64,000 nucleotides of DNA from the NCBI GenBank assembly GCA_934636265.1, contig CAKUAD010000007.1:8769-72768 (forward strand). The letters are read 5' to 3'. The translations under genes were made by a program, and so were the position numbers. The notes under the pieces were generated by a model, which saw nothing but the letters and a program-made list of their open reading frames with translations, was not told the DNA's origin and ran no database searches. Below are positions 35,756-44,618 of the stretch, one piece after another. Every line of letters begins with the position of its first letter. Within the stretch, counting starts at the first letter, position 1. The DNA comes from an uncultured Flavobacterium sp. Its GTDB lineage: Bacteria > Bacteroidota > Bacteroidia > Flavobacteriales > Flavobacteriaceae.

Positions 35756-37027
35756 CTACCCTAATGCCCGGACCATGGCACGCGATTTAAGCAAACATTC
35801 ATCAAACTCCTGCCCGGCCACTGATGCCGATGTGATGGCACTCCCTACGGAAAGGGAAACATAACGTTTTTTGGCGTTGTACAGGATGCTGCGAATCACA
35901 ACGTTAAAATCAAAATCGCCGGCGGGCGTAAAATACCCGATAGAACCGCTGTACAGCCCGCGTTTGGTGGCCTCGAGTTTTTCAATGATCTGCATGGCCG
36001 ACACTTTGGGCGCGCCCGTCATGCTGCCCATGGGAAACGTAGTTCGCAACACTTCAACCGGGCGGATTTCGGGCTTTACGGTTGACACAATCGTAGAAAT
36101 CAAATGGTGGACCTGCCGGAAAGTGTAAGCCCCGCACAACTCCTCAACCCGGACACTGCCGCGGCTGGCGGTACGGGAAAGGTCGTTGCGCACCAAATCA
36201 GTGATCATGATGTTCTCGGTGCGTTCCTTGAGCGATTGGGTCAAGCCGGATTTGATTTGCGCATCGGTTTGGGGATCTTCGCTGCGGCGTGCCGTTCCCT
36301 TAATGGGTTGCGAGATGATTTTGTCGCCTTGCTTTCGCAGATACCTTTCGGGCGAAGCGCACATGGCAAAATGGTGGTCGCTTTTTAAAAAACAGGCAAA
36401 CGGCGGCTGTGAAATGTCGTTTAGTTTTTGGTAAACAAGAAGCGGATCGATTTGGGCATGGGCGTAAAACTCCATACAAAAATTGGCTTCGTAAATGTCG
36501 CCGCGGCTTATGTGCTCTTGCATTTGCGACACCCGCGACAAATAATCGTCGGGAGAGATACGCGCCTTAACGTCGACCTGGCCCGTCCAGTCAGTTAGCT
36601 TGACGCTTTGGATATCGGCCCAGTCAATATCAAATTCGTCATCGGCTGATTGCAGGTAACGAATTTCCAACACATCGCCACGCAATAAAAACAGCTTACG
36701 CGGCTGAAAAAAGAACAAATCCGGAAACTCCAATCCGTCGTGGTTGTTGGACTGCAAATCCTCGACATCATTTTTAAGGTCATACGACAGATAGCCAAAA
36801 AGCCAGTCCTGCGTATGGGTGACGTACTCGTCCAGCCGGTCAAACGCCCCATCGGCACCGGTCACTATTTGCGTAAAGGCATCAACGGCAAGAATGGCGT
36901 CAAAGGAGGAATACGTTTGATCAAAATTGTTGCTGTCCAGCCAGATACATTCCCGGAACCGGCTTCCCCAGACGGGCAAAAGCTGCTTTATCTGCAGATC
37001 GACCGTTATCGTGCGGACTGTCCTCAA
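35756..37027 (-). CDS. pabB: Aminodeoxychorismate synthase component I
   Basis: 423 residues. The start is a TTG at 37027, since no ATG or GTG gives an N-terminus of family length. The chorismate-binding domain shows RGDIYEANFCMEF, SPERYLRKQGDKIISQPIKGTARR, TMGSMTGAPKVSAMQIIE and the final strands. The N-terminal domain is short (about 120 residues). With its glutaminase partner PabA it makes 4-amino-4-deoxychorismate for folate. An anthranilate synthase role is possible but less likely given the single-gene context. Gap to tilS 18 bases. Confidence 0.9.
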   Translation of the reverse strand: MRTVRTITVDLQIKQLLPVWGSRFRECIWLDSNNFDQTYSSFDAILAVDAFTQIVTGADGAFDRLDEYVTHTQDWLFGYLSYDLKNDVEDLQSNNHDGLEFPDLFFFQPRKLFLLRGDVLEIRYLQSADDEFDIDWADIQSVKLTDWTGQVDVKARISPDDYLSRVSQMQEHISRGDIYEANFCMEFYAHAQIDPLLVYQKLNDISQPPFACFLKSDHHFAMCASPERYLRKQGDKIISQPIKGTARRSEDPQTDAQIKSGLTQSLKERTENIMITDLVRNDLSRTASRGSVRVEELCGAYTFRQVHHLISTIVSTVKPEIRPVEVLRTTFPMGSMTGAPKVSAMQIIEKLEATKRGLYSGSIGYFTPAGDFDFNVVIRSILYNAKKRYVSLSVGSAITSASVAGQEFDECLLKSRAMVRALG

Positions 37028-37033
37028 GAAAAA

Positions 37034-38371
37034 TCAGTTTAGTTTAAGCAACCAAAAGTCGTTAAAACCCTTGTTGTGAGGTACGTTTCCGTCGGCGCTT
37101 TGCGAATCGCTCAGCAAATAAAGCGCATCGCCGTGCCCGATCACATCGGCAGCCATGTCAATCCCCGATCCGCCAAATGCCTTTTGCCAGTGCATTTTGG
37201 TATTGGCGTGTGCGTCTATGCAAAACAGCCAGGCGTCATTCTCGCCGCGATTGGAAAGTCCCGAATAAGATCCGCGGGTATTGCCGGCCACCAGGAATTT
37301 TCCGTCGCCGGTATTTTTTACGGTAGCGGCCACGTCATAATCGGCACCGCCAAATGACTTTTCCCAAAGCAATTTCCCGTGGTCGTCAATGTGAATGATC
37401 CAGGCGTCAAAGGTGCCCAGCGGATTCTTGACGTCCTGATCGTCGCTGTTGGAACGCCCGGCAATGATGTACGAATTGTGCGCCGTACGGGCAATGCCAA
37501 AAGCCTGATCGATGCCTGATCCGCCGTAACTGCGCTTCCAGTGGAGCATTCCGTTTGCATGGAGCTTGATCACCCAGTAGTCATAACTGCCTTTGCTGTC
37601 GTCTACGTCAAAATTTTCACTCTCGCTGTAGCCCACCATGATGATTCCTCCATCGCGCGACTCGACAATGTCATTGACGCGGTCGTTCATCGTCCCACCA
37701 AAATATCGGTACCACATAAAATTCCCGGCGCTGTCAACCCTAATGCCCATGTACTCGCCCACTCCGTGCTTGGCCGTGTTGCGCATCTCGTGGCCCTCGC
37801 CGTTGTTGCCGTCGCCGGCCGTACCTTCAATCCCGGCGTAATCAGCGTAACCTGCAATAAAGAATCCGCCATCGCGAAGTTCAATCACCTTGTGGGCGTG
37901 ATCGTGACTGGTAAATCCGTAGTTTTTTGTCCACAAAACATCACCCTGCGGGGAAATCTTGCACAGCAAAAAATCGTGCATCCCCAGGTTTTGTTGCAAA
38001 TCGCCGTCGCTGCTGCCGCTGTAACCGGAAATGATGTAGTTACCGTCGCGGGTGGCAATAATGCCGGTTCCGTAGTCGTCCTGGCTTCCGCCGATGGTTT
38101 TTTTCCAAACCGTGTTGCCATCGCGATCGATCCTGGCCACCACGATTTCCAGATTGGCGTGCATCGGGCTGATGTCGCCGTCCTGGCTGTAGGAATGCCC
38201 TACCATGATCACACCGCCGTCGGGAGTGGCAACGAGACCGCCGCTTACCTCATCCTGCGATCCGCCAAAGGTTTTACTCCATGCAATCTCGGCCGAGATT
38301 GACGAAGGTTCCTGGCTGTCACTCGAACAGCCCATGGTGATAAAGGCGGCAAACAGCAACAGTTTTTTCAT
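37034..38371 (-). CDS. Surface lipoprotein with beta-propeller-like repeats
   Basis: 445 residues. Lipoprotein signal MKKLLLFAAFITMGC (lipid on C15). The chain is about seven repeats of ~55 residues with the core W.K.(F/Y)GG...D...........G..I..G.S, for example AWSKTFGGSQDEVSGG, VWKKTIGGSQDDYGTG, LWTKNYGFTSHDHAHK and LWEKSFGGADYDVAAT. Seven such units would close a beta-propeller. No T9SS sorting domain, consistent with lipid anchoring. Overlaps the previous gene by 4 bases. Ligand unknown. Confidence 0.82.
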   Translation of the reverse strand: MKKLLLFAAFITMGCSSDSQEPSSISAEIAWSKTFGGSQDEVSGGLVATPDGGVIMVGHSYSQDGDISPMHANLEIVVARIDRDGNTVWKKTIGGSQDDYGTGIIATRDGNYIISGYSGSSDGDLQQNLGMHDFLLCKISPQGDVLWTKNYGFTSHDHAHKVIELRDGGFFIAGYADYAGIEGTAGDGNNGEGHEMRNTAKHGVGEYMGIRVDSAGNFMWYRYFGGTMNDRVNDIVESRDGGIIMVGYSESENFDVDDSKGSYDYWVIKLHANGMLHWKRSYGGSGIDQAFGIARTAHNSYIIAGRSNSDDQDVKNPLGTFDAWIIHIDDHGKLLWEKSFGGADYDVAATVKNTGDGKFLVAGNTRGSYSGLSNRGENDAWLFCIDAHANTKMHWQKAFGGSGIDMAADVIGHGDALYLLSDSQSADGNVPHNKGFNDFWLLKLN

Positions 38372-39789
38372 CGGATGACAAGTTTTTTCACCTGAAAGCC
38401 ATTGACGGTTACGGTGTAAATTCCTGATTCAAGACCGCTGGTGTCCAGGGTATAATCAGGTGTGCCGATATCAGCAACGCTCAATACACGCTTGCCCAGC
38501 AAATCAGTCACCACAACCGATTCCAAGACTTCGCTACCCTGAAAATAAACGGCTGCGCCGGCTGGATTAGGCGACATGGTAAAAGTCTTTTTTACAGCAT
38601 CAGCCGTAGAAAGGTTTCCGCTTTTCCTGACGATAAACAATCCGGCGTCAATATCGCTGATGATGATGTTTCCACTGGGAAAATACGGATAATTGCTCCA
38701 TGATCCGTTAAACACGGCATTGTTGTTTTGCGGATAAGTATCAAAATAGCCCACCTCGCTAAGTACTCCTGCGCCCACTTGCTGGGTACTCAGGATCCTA
38801 AGACCTGCGGTGTAGTTTGACAGGAAAAACTCATCGCCCAAAACAAATCCGTTGTGGTCAATGGCGGGTGTCGGACCAAAATAGTTGCCGGCCAGCACGG
38901 GATTGTCAAGATCGGCAAAATCCAGGATCAGGGTTTTGGAGTTAAAGCCAAAATCCAGTTCGTCAATTTCGTCGCCCAAAAGCCAGTAGCGGTGATCCTC
39001 GGTAAACCAACCCTGATGCGTGTATGAAGTGTTGGGATAGGTAAAGGTTGACAACAATTGCGGATTGGCCTTGTTGGTCATATCTACAATGACCACCTTG
39101 TCCTCATTGGCTCCGATAAAAATTTCCTTGCCCACATGTTCAGTGTCCGGACCGTTGTAGGTAACCACCTGGCCGTCGTGTGTATAGCCCTGGGCACTGT
39201 ACCCTCCTGCAAAAACCGGGGCCGCCGGATTGGCCAGATTCAGGATGTGCGGACCGCCACTCTGGGTGTTACTGCCCATGGCATATAGAAATCCGGTGGT
39301 CTCATTGATGATCAGCGTATGGCAGTTGCCAAATCCGGTATAGGTGGCATCAGGTGCAAAGGTCACCGGAATTGTTGCGTTGCGCAGCCTGGTGAGGTCA
39401 AAAATCTGGAGGCCGTGCCCCGCCGATTCACTCGTAACGTAACAATAATTGTTGTAGGTCTTAACTTCGCGCCACAAACTCGATGAGTTGTTGGTTCCAT
39501 TCATCTTGCCTTTATAGACGGGATTTACGGGATCCGTAATGTCGACAAACGCCAAATGTGTCGAGCAGCCCATGAGTGCGTACTCGCGGCCGGTGAGCGG
39601 ATCAGTCCATCCCCAGCAACTGCTGCCATCGGTGGTAAAATTATTGCCGCCCATCTGTGAAAAGGTTACCAAGGACTGCAAATCCAGGTTGGAACAGGCA
39701 TAACTGCCGGCAAACCCGCCGGAACAGGGAGTTTGCGCCTGAGCCAAGCTAGTGAGTAACGCGGCGGTGAGCCAAACGAGCGTTTTCAT
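38368..39789 (-). CDS. Choice-of-anchor B family protein with T9SS sorting domain
   Basis: 473 residues. Signal peptide (1-18), then the choice-of-anchor B region (TIGR04312 type): WGWTDPLTGREYALMGCSTH, AFVDITDPVNPVYKG, WREVKTYNNYCYVTSESAGH. This LVIVD-repeat-like beta-propeller is common at the surface of marine and soil bacteroidetes. The C-terminal ~80 residues are a T9SS type A domain (FTMSPNPAGAAVYF, LESGIYTVTVNGFQ, KKLVIR). The ATG overlaps the lpd stop by one base. Confidence 0.9.
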   Translation of the reverse strand: MKTLVWLTAALLTSLAQAQTPCSGGFAGSYACSNLDLQSLVTFSQMGGNNFTTDGSSCWGWTDPLTGREYALMGCSTHLAFVDITDPVNPVYKGKMNGTNNSSSLWREVKTYNNYCYVTSESAGHGLQIFDLTRLRNATIPVTFAPDATYTGFGNCHTLIINETTGFLYAMGSNTQSGGPHILNLANPAAPVFAGGYSAQGYTHDGQVVTYNGPDTEHVGKEIFIGANEDKVVIVDMTNKANPQLLSTFTYPNTSYTHQGWFTEDHRYWLLGDEIDELDFGFNSKTLILDFADLDNPVLAGNYFGPTPAIDHNGFVLGDEFFLSNYTAGLRILSTQQVGAGVLSEVGYFDTYPQNNNAVFNGSWSNYPYFPSGNIIISDIDAGLFIVRKSGNLSTADAVKKTFTMSPNPAGAAVYFQGSEVLESVVVTDLLGKRVLSVADIGTPDYTLDTSGLESGIYTVTVNGFQVKKLVIR

Positions 39790-41192
39790 CAGGAGTGGAT
39801 TGATCGGTTGTCGGTTGCAGCCAAGGCAGCTTCCTTGACGGCCTCGGCATACGTTGGGTGCGCGTGCGACATTCGGGCAATATCCTCGGCTGATGCGCGG
39901 AATTCCATCGCCGTTACGGCCTCGGCAATAAGGTCGGCGGTGCGTGCTCCAATCATGTGAACGCCCAAAACCTCATCCGTCTTGGCGTCGGCCAGGATTT
40001 TGACAAATCCGTCGGTATCCATGCTGGCGCGCGAACGGCCCAAAGCCTTAAATGGGAAACTTCCCGATTTGTATGCGATCCCCGCTTCCTTGAGTTGCTC
40101 TTCAGTCTTTCCTACTGCGGCAACTTCAGGCCAGGTGTAAACCACACCCGGAATCAGGTTGTAATCAATGTGCGGTTTTTGGCCTGCCAGGTATTCGGCT
40201 ACGAGAACGCCTTCTTCCTCGGCTTTGTGTGCCAGCATCGCCCCGCGAACCACATCGCCGATGGCATAGATGTTTGATGCGGCGGTTTGCAGATGGTCAT
40301 TGACTTCGATCTGTCCGCGGTCGGTGAGTTTAACACCGGCTTTCTCGGCATTCAGCCCATCGGTATACGGACGGCGTCCCACGGCTACCAGGGTGTAATC
40401 GCCTTCAAGGGTGAGTGTCTCGCCTTTTGCATTATCAGCCTCAACGGTCACGGTTTTGCCTTTGCGCTCGACTGATTTCACCTTGTGCGACGTATAGAAT
40501 TTCATGCCCTGCTTTTTGAGGACTTTGGTCAGTTCCTTGCTGAGCGCACCATCCATTCCAGGAATGATGCGATCCATGAATTCCACCACCGAAACCTGTG
40601 CGCCCAGACGCAGGTATACCTGTCCGAGTTCGAGCCCGATGACGCCACCGCCTATGATGATCAGGTGTTTGGGAACTTCGGTCAGCTTAAGTGCTTCGGT
40701 CGATGTAATGATGCGTTCTTTGTCGATGGTGATGAATGGAAGCGTAGACGGTTTTGATCCCGTGGCAATGATGGAGTATTTAGCCTCGATCGTCTCGGAT
40801 TTTTGGCCGTTGGTGATTTTGATGTGCGTGGCATCTTCAAAAGATCCGACGCCTTCCAGAACCGTAATTTTGTTTTTGTCCATCAGGTATTTGATGCCCG
40901 ACACGTTTTGGTCGACCACCTGTCCTTTGCGGGCAATCATTTGTTGCAGGTTGACTTTGATCTCGCCCTCGATATCGATTCCGTGTTCCTTAAAGTGCTT
41001 GGTCGCCTCCTCATAATGGTGTGAGGAATCCAGCAGCGCTTTTGACGGGATGCAGCCAACGTTGAGGCAGGTTCCGCCAAGGGTTGGATATTTTTCAATC
41101 AAAGCCGTCTTAAAGCCAAGCTGCGAACAGCGGATGGCGGCAACATATCCTCCGGGGCCGGAGCCGATTACCGCAACGTCAAAAGTATTCAT
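39789..41192 (-). CDS. lpd: Dihydrolipoyl dehydrogenase
   Basis: 467 residues from the ATG at 41192. The longer frame to 41219 is rejected: its codons would lie inside the -7 box. FAD-binding GSGPGGYVAAIRCSQLG, redox-active disulfide GGTCLNVGCIPSK (C42, C47), NAD-binding IIGGGVIGLELGQV, and the C-terminal dimer domain with HAHPTYAEAVKEAAL supplying the active His. It is the E3 component that reoxidises lipoyl groups of 2-oxoacid dehydrogenase complexes and the glycine cleavage system. First gene of the minus-strand operon. Confidence 0.97.
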   Translation of the reverse strand: MNTFDVAVIGSGPGGYVAAIRCSQLGFKTALIEKYPTLGGTCLNVGCIPSKALLDSSHHYEEATKHFKEHGIDIEGEIKVNLQQMIARKGQVVDQNVSGIKYLMDKNKITVLEGVGSFEDATHIKITNGQKSETIEAKYSIIATGSKPSTLPFITIDKERIITSTEALKLTEVPKHLIIIGGGVIGLELGQVYLRLGAQVSVVEFMDRIIPGMDGALSKELTKVLKKQGMKFYTSHKVKSVERKGKTVTVEADNAKGETLTLEGDYTLVAVGRRPYTDGLNAEKAGVKLTDRGQIEVNDHLQTAASNIYAIGDVVRGAMLAHKAEEEGVLVAEYLAGQKPHIDYNLIPGVVYTWPEVAAVGKTEEQLKEAGIAYKSGSFPFKALGRSRASMDTDGFVKILADAKTDEVLGVHMIGARTADLIAEAVTAMEFRASAEDIARMSHAHPTYAEAVKEAALAATDNRSIHS

Positions 41193-41218
41193 GCCTATAT
41201 AATTAGTTTTTTGTGACA

Positions 41219-41226
41219 CAAACTTA
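41219..41226 (-). promoter_or_regulatory. -7 promoter box of the lpd operon
   Basis: The minus strand reads TAAGTTTG, an exact TAnnTTTG match, 26 bases before the ATG at 41192. It overlaps the longer possible lpd reading frame and so decides the start. Confidence 0.65.
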
Positions 41227-41404
41227 CGGTTTTTAGGCTGACAAAAAAACGCCGCGCCTTAAATAAAATGGCGTGTTTTTCAAGCGTTTATTGCGATGGG
41301 TTTACGGCTTGCCGTTTTGCGGCGGCATAGGCCTGAAAAAAAAACTGAAACACCTGTTGCGCGATTCAAACTTTTCATTTTACTTTGCATTTCAAAGTTC
41401 TTTT

Positions 41405-42016
41405 ATGGATAATCAAAAGTATCTGCAGGATTTGAGCGACATACGCCAAATGATGTCGCGTTCTACCCAGTTTATCTCGCTAAGCGGACTGTCGGGCGTA
41501 ATGGCCGGGGTCTATGCCCTTGCCGGTGCGTGGATTGGCCATAAGTTGCTGGAAAATCACGATTCACAATACGTCACGCTGGAGAGCCATACTTTTAAGG
41601 CGATGCTACTCACGGCACTTTGCGTAATGGTTCTGGCTATTGCCACCGCCTTGGTGATGACGAAGATCAACGCCCGAAAGCGTGGCGAAACCATTTGGAA
41701 CGACACCTCAAAACGCCTGACCGTCAATTTCCTGATTCCGCTTGTTACCGGCGGGGTGTTTACCCTCTTACTTTTAAAACAGGAAGTCTACGGACTGATA
41801 GCGCCAGCCACGCTTATCTTTTACGGACTGGCCTGCGTCAACGCCAGCAAATACACTTTTAGGGATGTGCGGTACGTTGGCCTGACGATGATTGTCCTGG
41901 GGTTGCTTTGCACCGCGATTCCCGGCTACTCGCTGGAGTTCTGGGCGTTTGGCTTTGGCGTTTGCCATATCGTTTACGGTGCCATCATGCATTTTAAATA
42001 TCAAATCAAGAATTGA
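41405..42016 (+). CDS. Six-helix membrane protein upstream of a winged-helix/CreD pair
   Basis: 203 residues from the ATG at 41405; the in-frame upstream part back to 41273 lies in non-coding-like sequence. The N-terminal amphipathic segment (QDLSDIRQMMSRSTQFISLS) is followed by six hydrophobic helices. The family is frequent in flavobacteria, adjacent to a small winged-helix regulator, and has no assigned function. The block SLSGLSGVMAGVYALAGA is distinctive. Confidence 0.8.
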   Translation: MDNQKYLQDLSDIRQMMSRSTQFISLSGLSGVMAGVYALAGAWIGHKLLENHDSQYVTLESHTFKAMLLTALCVMVLAIATALVMTKINARKRGETIWNDTSKRLTVNFLIPLVTGGVFTLLLLKQEVYGLIAPATLIFYGLACVNASKYTFRDVRYVGLTMIVLGLLCTAIPGYSLEFWAFGFGVCHIVYGAIMHFKYQIKN

Positions 42017-42089
42017 ATTATCTAAGAAACAATGGCGGCCAGATGCTTTTAGCCATCGCCAATGGTTTAGTTTTAATATATAAGTGTAA

Positions 42090-42386
42090 TTGAAAACCAT
42101 CATCCAAAATATCAACAAAGCCTTTGATCACCGTATCCGCCTGGGGATCATGAGCGTATTGATGGTGAATGAATCGGCTGATTTTACCACGCTCCGCGAA
42201 CTGCTGGGCGTAACCGACGGCAATCTGGCCAGTCATGCCAAGGCGCTCGAGGCTGAACAGTACATATTGGTTGAAAAGCAATTTATCGGCAAAAAACCCA
42301 ATACCCGATACAAGGCCACGGCCGCCGGAAAAGCTGCTTTCACCGCGCATATCGATGCCCTTGAAGCGCTCATCCGCAAGACCTGA
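42090..42386 (+). CDS. Small winged-helix transcriptional regulator
   Basis: 98 residues with a TTG start (no usable ATG fits). Winged-helix DNA-binding domain: IRLGIMSVLMVNESADFTTL, RELLGVTDGNLASHAKALEA, YILVEKQFIGKKPNTRYKAT. This is the ArsR/MarR-like form often listed as winged helix DNA-binding protein, PF13601 type. It sits between a membrane protein and creD and probably controls both. A TAGTTTTA box (42068-42075, one mismatch) precedes it. Confidence 0.88.
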   Translation: MKTIIQNINKAFDHRIRLGIMSVLMVNESADFTTLRELLGVTDGNLASHAKALEAEQYILVEKQFIGKKPNTRYKATAAGKAAFTAHIDALEALIRKT

Positions 42387-42443
42387 TTTTTTTTGCTTTT
42401 AAACTTTGAATTACAGAGTACTTTTAATCAATAATTCACAACT

Positions 42444-43751
42444 ATGAAAAACTTCCTGCAATCCAACACCGCCCGGCTGATCATCGTCGGAATGCTCACC
42501 CTGATCCTATTGATTCCCCTTGCGCTGGTACGCGACCTCATTGGCGAACGCGCCGTCCGTCAGCAGGAAGTTAAGGACAAGATTACCGCAAGATGGGGCG
42601 GGCCGGTCAACCTCTACGGACCGGTCTTGAAAATTCCGTACATCACCTTTGAGGAAACCGTCGCGCACAACCAAAAAACCAATGAAACCGTGCGTCAGCG
42701 AAAGGCCGTGACCCAATACGCCTACTTTTTTCCGGAGACGCTAAACAACAAGACATCGGTCAATACTGAAAAACGCCACTACGGATACTTTGAGGCCGCC
42801 GTTTACACCGCCACGCTCAATTTTGACGGCACGTTTACCGGTCCTGACTTTGCCGCGCATGACGTAGATCCGCAAAACGTATTGTGGGAAAAAGCCACCG
42901 TAATGGTTAAAAGCAGTAACCTGAAAAGCATACAAAATGCGGTGGTTGTCAACCTTAACGGAACCCTGCTCGGACTGGAACCGCAGTTTGGCGAGGGCAT
43001 GCACGACGTTTTGGAAAGCCGAACTTTTGACGCCTCATATCTGAAGAACACCCAGGCGCCGTTTTCATTTTCCATTTCCTACCGCGGATCTGACCAGCTT
43101 TACATGGTTCCGATAGGTAAAACGACAACGTCTTGGATGAGCGGGAACTGGACCTCGCCCAGCTTTAGCGGTCACTTCTTGCCCAACAGCAAAGGGGCGG
43201 GCGACGGATTCCCGGCCACGTGGAAAATCCTGCACGTCAACCGACCGTTTGGCCAGCAGGCTTTTGGCGACCTCCCGGATTTGAGCGAATTTGCCTTTGG
43301 CGTTGATTTTTCGATCCCGGTTGACCAATACCTGCAAAACGAGCGCGCGTCCAAATACGGCTTTTTGATTATCGGGCTTACGTTTTTGATTTTCTTTTTG
43401 ATACAGGTAATGAGCAAAATCCGCATCCACGTTTTTCAGTACACCATGATTGGCCTTGCGCTCATTATGTTTTACACGCTTTTGCTGTCGATAACTGAAC
43501 ACAGCAGCTTTGCCCTCGCCTACCTGGTGTCATCGGTGGCGGTGGTCGCGATGATTGCGGCCTACTCCATCACCATTTTAAAGAATAGAAAATTCCCGGC
43601 CTTTATAGGAGCGGCATTGGGCGCGCTGTACGCCTTTATTTATGTGATCATCCGCATGGAAGATTATGCGCTATTGTTTGGCAGCATCGGGTTGTTTGCC
43701 ATCTTGGGGACGGTGATGTACGTTTCGCGTAAGATTGACTGGGGAAACTAG
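42444..43751 (+). CDS. creD: Inner-membrane protein CreD
   Basis: 435 residues. N-terminal TM helix (11-30), a large periplasmic domain (about 35-310, including KITARWGGPVNLYGPVLKIP and YFFPETLNNKT), then five C-terminal TM helices. These are the marks of CreD, an inner-membrane protein whose overproduction alters colicin tolerance in E. coli and responds to envelope stress. No CreBC pair is seen here; the winged-helix gene is the likely local regulator. Confidence 0.95.
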   Translation: MKNFLQSNTARLIIVGMLTLILLIPLALVRDLIGERAVRQQEVKDKITARWGGPVNLYGPVLKIPYITFEETVAHNQKTNETVRQRKAVTQYAYFFPETLNNKTSVNTEKRHYGYFEAAVYTATLNFDGTFTGPDFAAHDVDPQNVLWEKATVMVKSSNLKSIQNAVVVNLNGTLLGLEPQFGEGMHDVLESRTFDASYLKNTQAPFSFSISYRGSDQLYMVPIGKTTTSWMSGNWTSPSFSGHFLPNSKGAGDGFPATWKILHVNRPFGQQAFGDLPDLSEFAFGVDFSIPVDQYLQNERASKYGFLIIGLTFLIFFLIQVMSKIRIHVFQYTMIGLALIMFYTLLLSITEHSSFALAYLVSSVAVVAMIAAYSITILKNRKFPAFIGAALGALYAFIYVIIRMEDYALLFGSIGLFAILGTVMYVSRKIDWGN

Positions 43752-43786
43752 TTTTGCCATCAGGCTGATTGTAACTACATTTACGT

Positions 43787-44617
43787 ATGAAGATTATCAA
43801 ACATTCAGGTCATGTCGTCGATTTTGACCGCCGAAAATTAAGGCACTCGCTCCTGCGTTCGGGCGCCGATCCGGCCGTTGCCGACGATATTCTGTTTGCC
43901 ATTGAAAAGCACCTCTATGAAGGCATCACGACCAAGAAGATCTACAAGCTGGCCTTTTCCATGCTAAAAAAACTTCCCGGTTCACCGGCGGCGCGCTACA
44001 ACCTGCGCACGGCCATGCAACAATTGGGACCCGCGGGTTTTTTCTTTGAGAAATTTGTGGCAAGGCTTTATCTGGCCCAGGGTTACCAGGCGCGCAACAA
44101 CCTTACGCTAAATGGAAAATGTGTGAGCCACGAGGTTGACGTTGTTTTGGAAAAAGACGGCCGGACCGTCCTGGTTGAATGTAAGTTTCACGCCCGCCGG
44201 GAATCGACCTCCGATGTCAAAGTGCCGATGTATATCCTCTCGCGGTTTAACGATTTAAAGGTTGTACCAAACACTATCTTTAAGGATGGTCAGTATTTTG
44301 ACGACTGCATCATTGTCACCAACAACCGCTTTACCGCCGATGCGCTGGCTTTTGCCTCGTGCAGCGGACTGCAAACCCTTAGCTGGGACACGCCCGATAA
44401 AAACAGTCTGCGGCAGCTTATCGACCATACCGGACTATATCCGGTAACCTGCCTCACCACGTTGTCAGGGGCCGAAAAAGACCAACTCATGATCCTGGAC
44501 ATCATCATGGCGCAGGAAATCCCGGCACGTGTGAGCGACCTTCTGGCTATCGGCCTAAGTCAAAACCGTATTAAGAACGTACTTAAGGAAGTATCTGAAC
44601 TTTGTTATCTATTGTGA
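43787..44617 (+). CDS. ATP-cone domain fused to an Mrr-like nuclease
   Basis: 276 residues. Residues ~1-80 are an ATP-cone, the nucleotide-sensing domain best known from ribonucleotide reductase and NrdR (IKHSGHVVDFDRRKLRHSLL). Residues ~85-210 are a restriction-endonuclease-like fold with D118 (HEVDVV) and E131-x-K133 (LVECKFH), the catalytic triad pattern of Mrr/PD-(D/E)XK enzymes. The last ~40 residues are helical and resemble a helix-hairpin-helix (DLLAIGLSQNRIKNVLKE). It precedes a beta-CASP RNase by one base. The nucleic-acid target and the nucleotide sensed are unknown. Confidence 0.85.
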   Translation: MKIIKHSGHVVDFDRRKLRHSLLRSGADPAVADDILFAIEKHLYEGITTKKIYKLAFSMLKKLPGSPAARYNLRTAMQQLGPAGFFFEKFVARLYLAQGYQARNNLTLNGKCVSHEVDVVLEKDGRTVLVECKFHARRESTSDVKVPMYILSRFNDLKVVPNTIFKDGQYFDDCIIVTNNRFTADALAFASCSGLQTLSWDTPDKNSLRQLIDHTGLYPVTCLTTLSGAEKDQLMILDIIMAQEIPARVSDLLAIGLSQNRIKNVLKEVSELCYLL

Positions 44618-44618
44618 T

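Noticed and set aside
41193..41219. Nine extra N-terminal residues for lpd
   Set aside because: They overlap an exact -7 box; the family N-terminus begins at the ATG at 41192.
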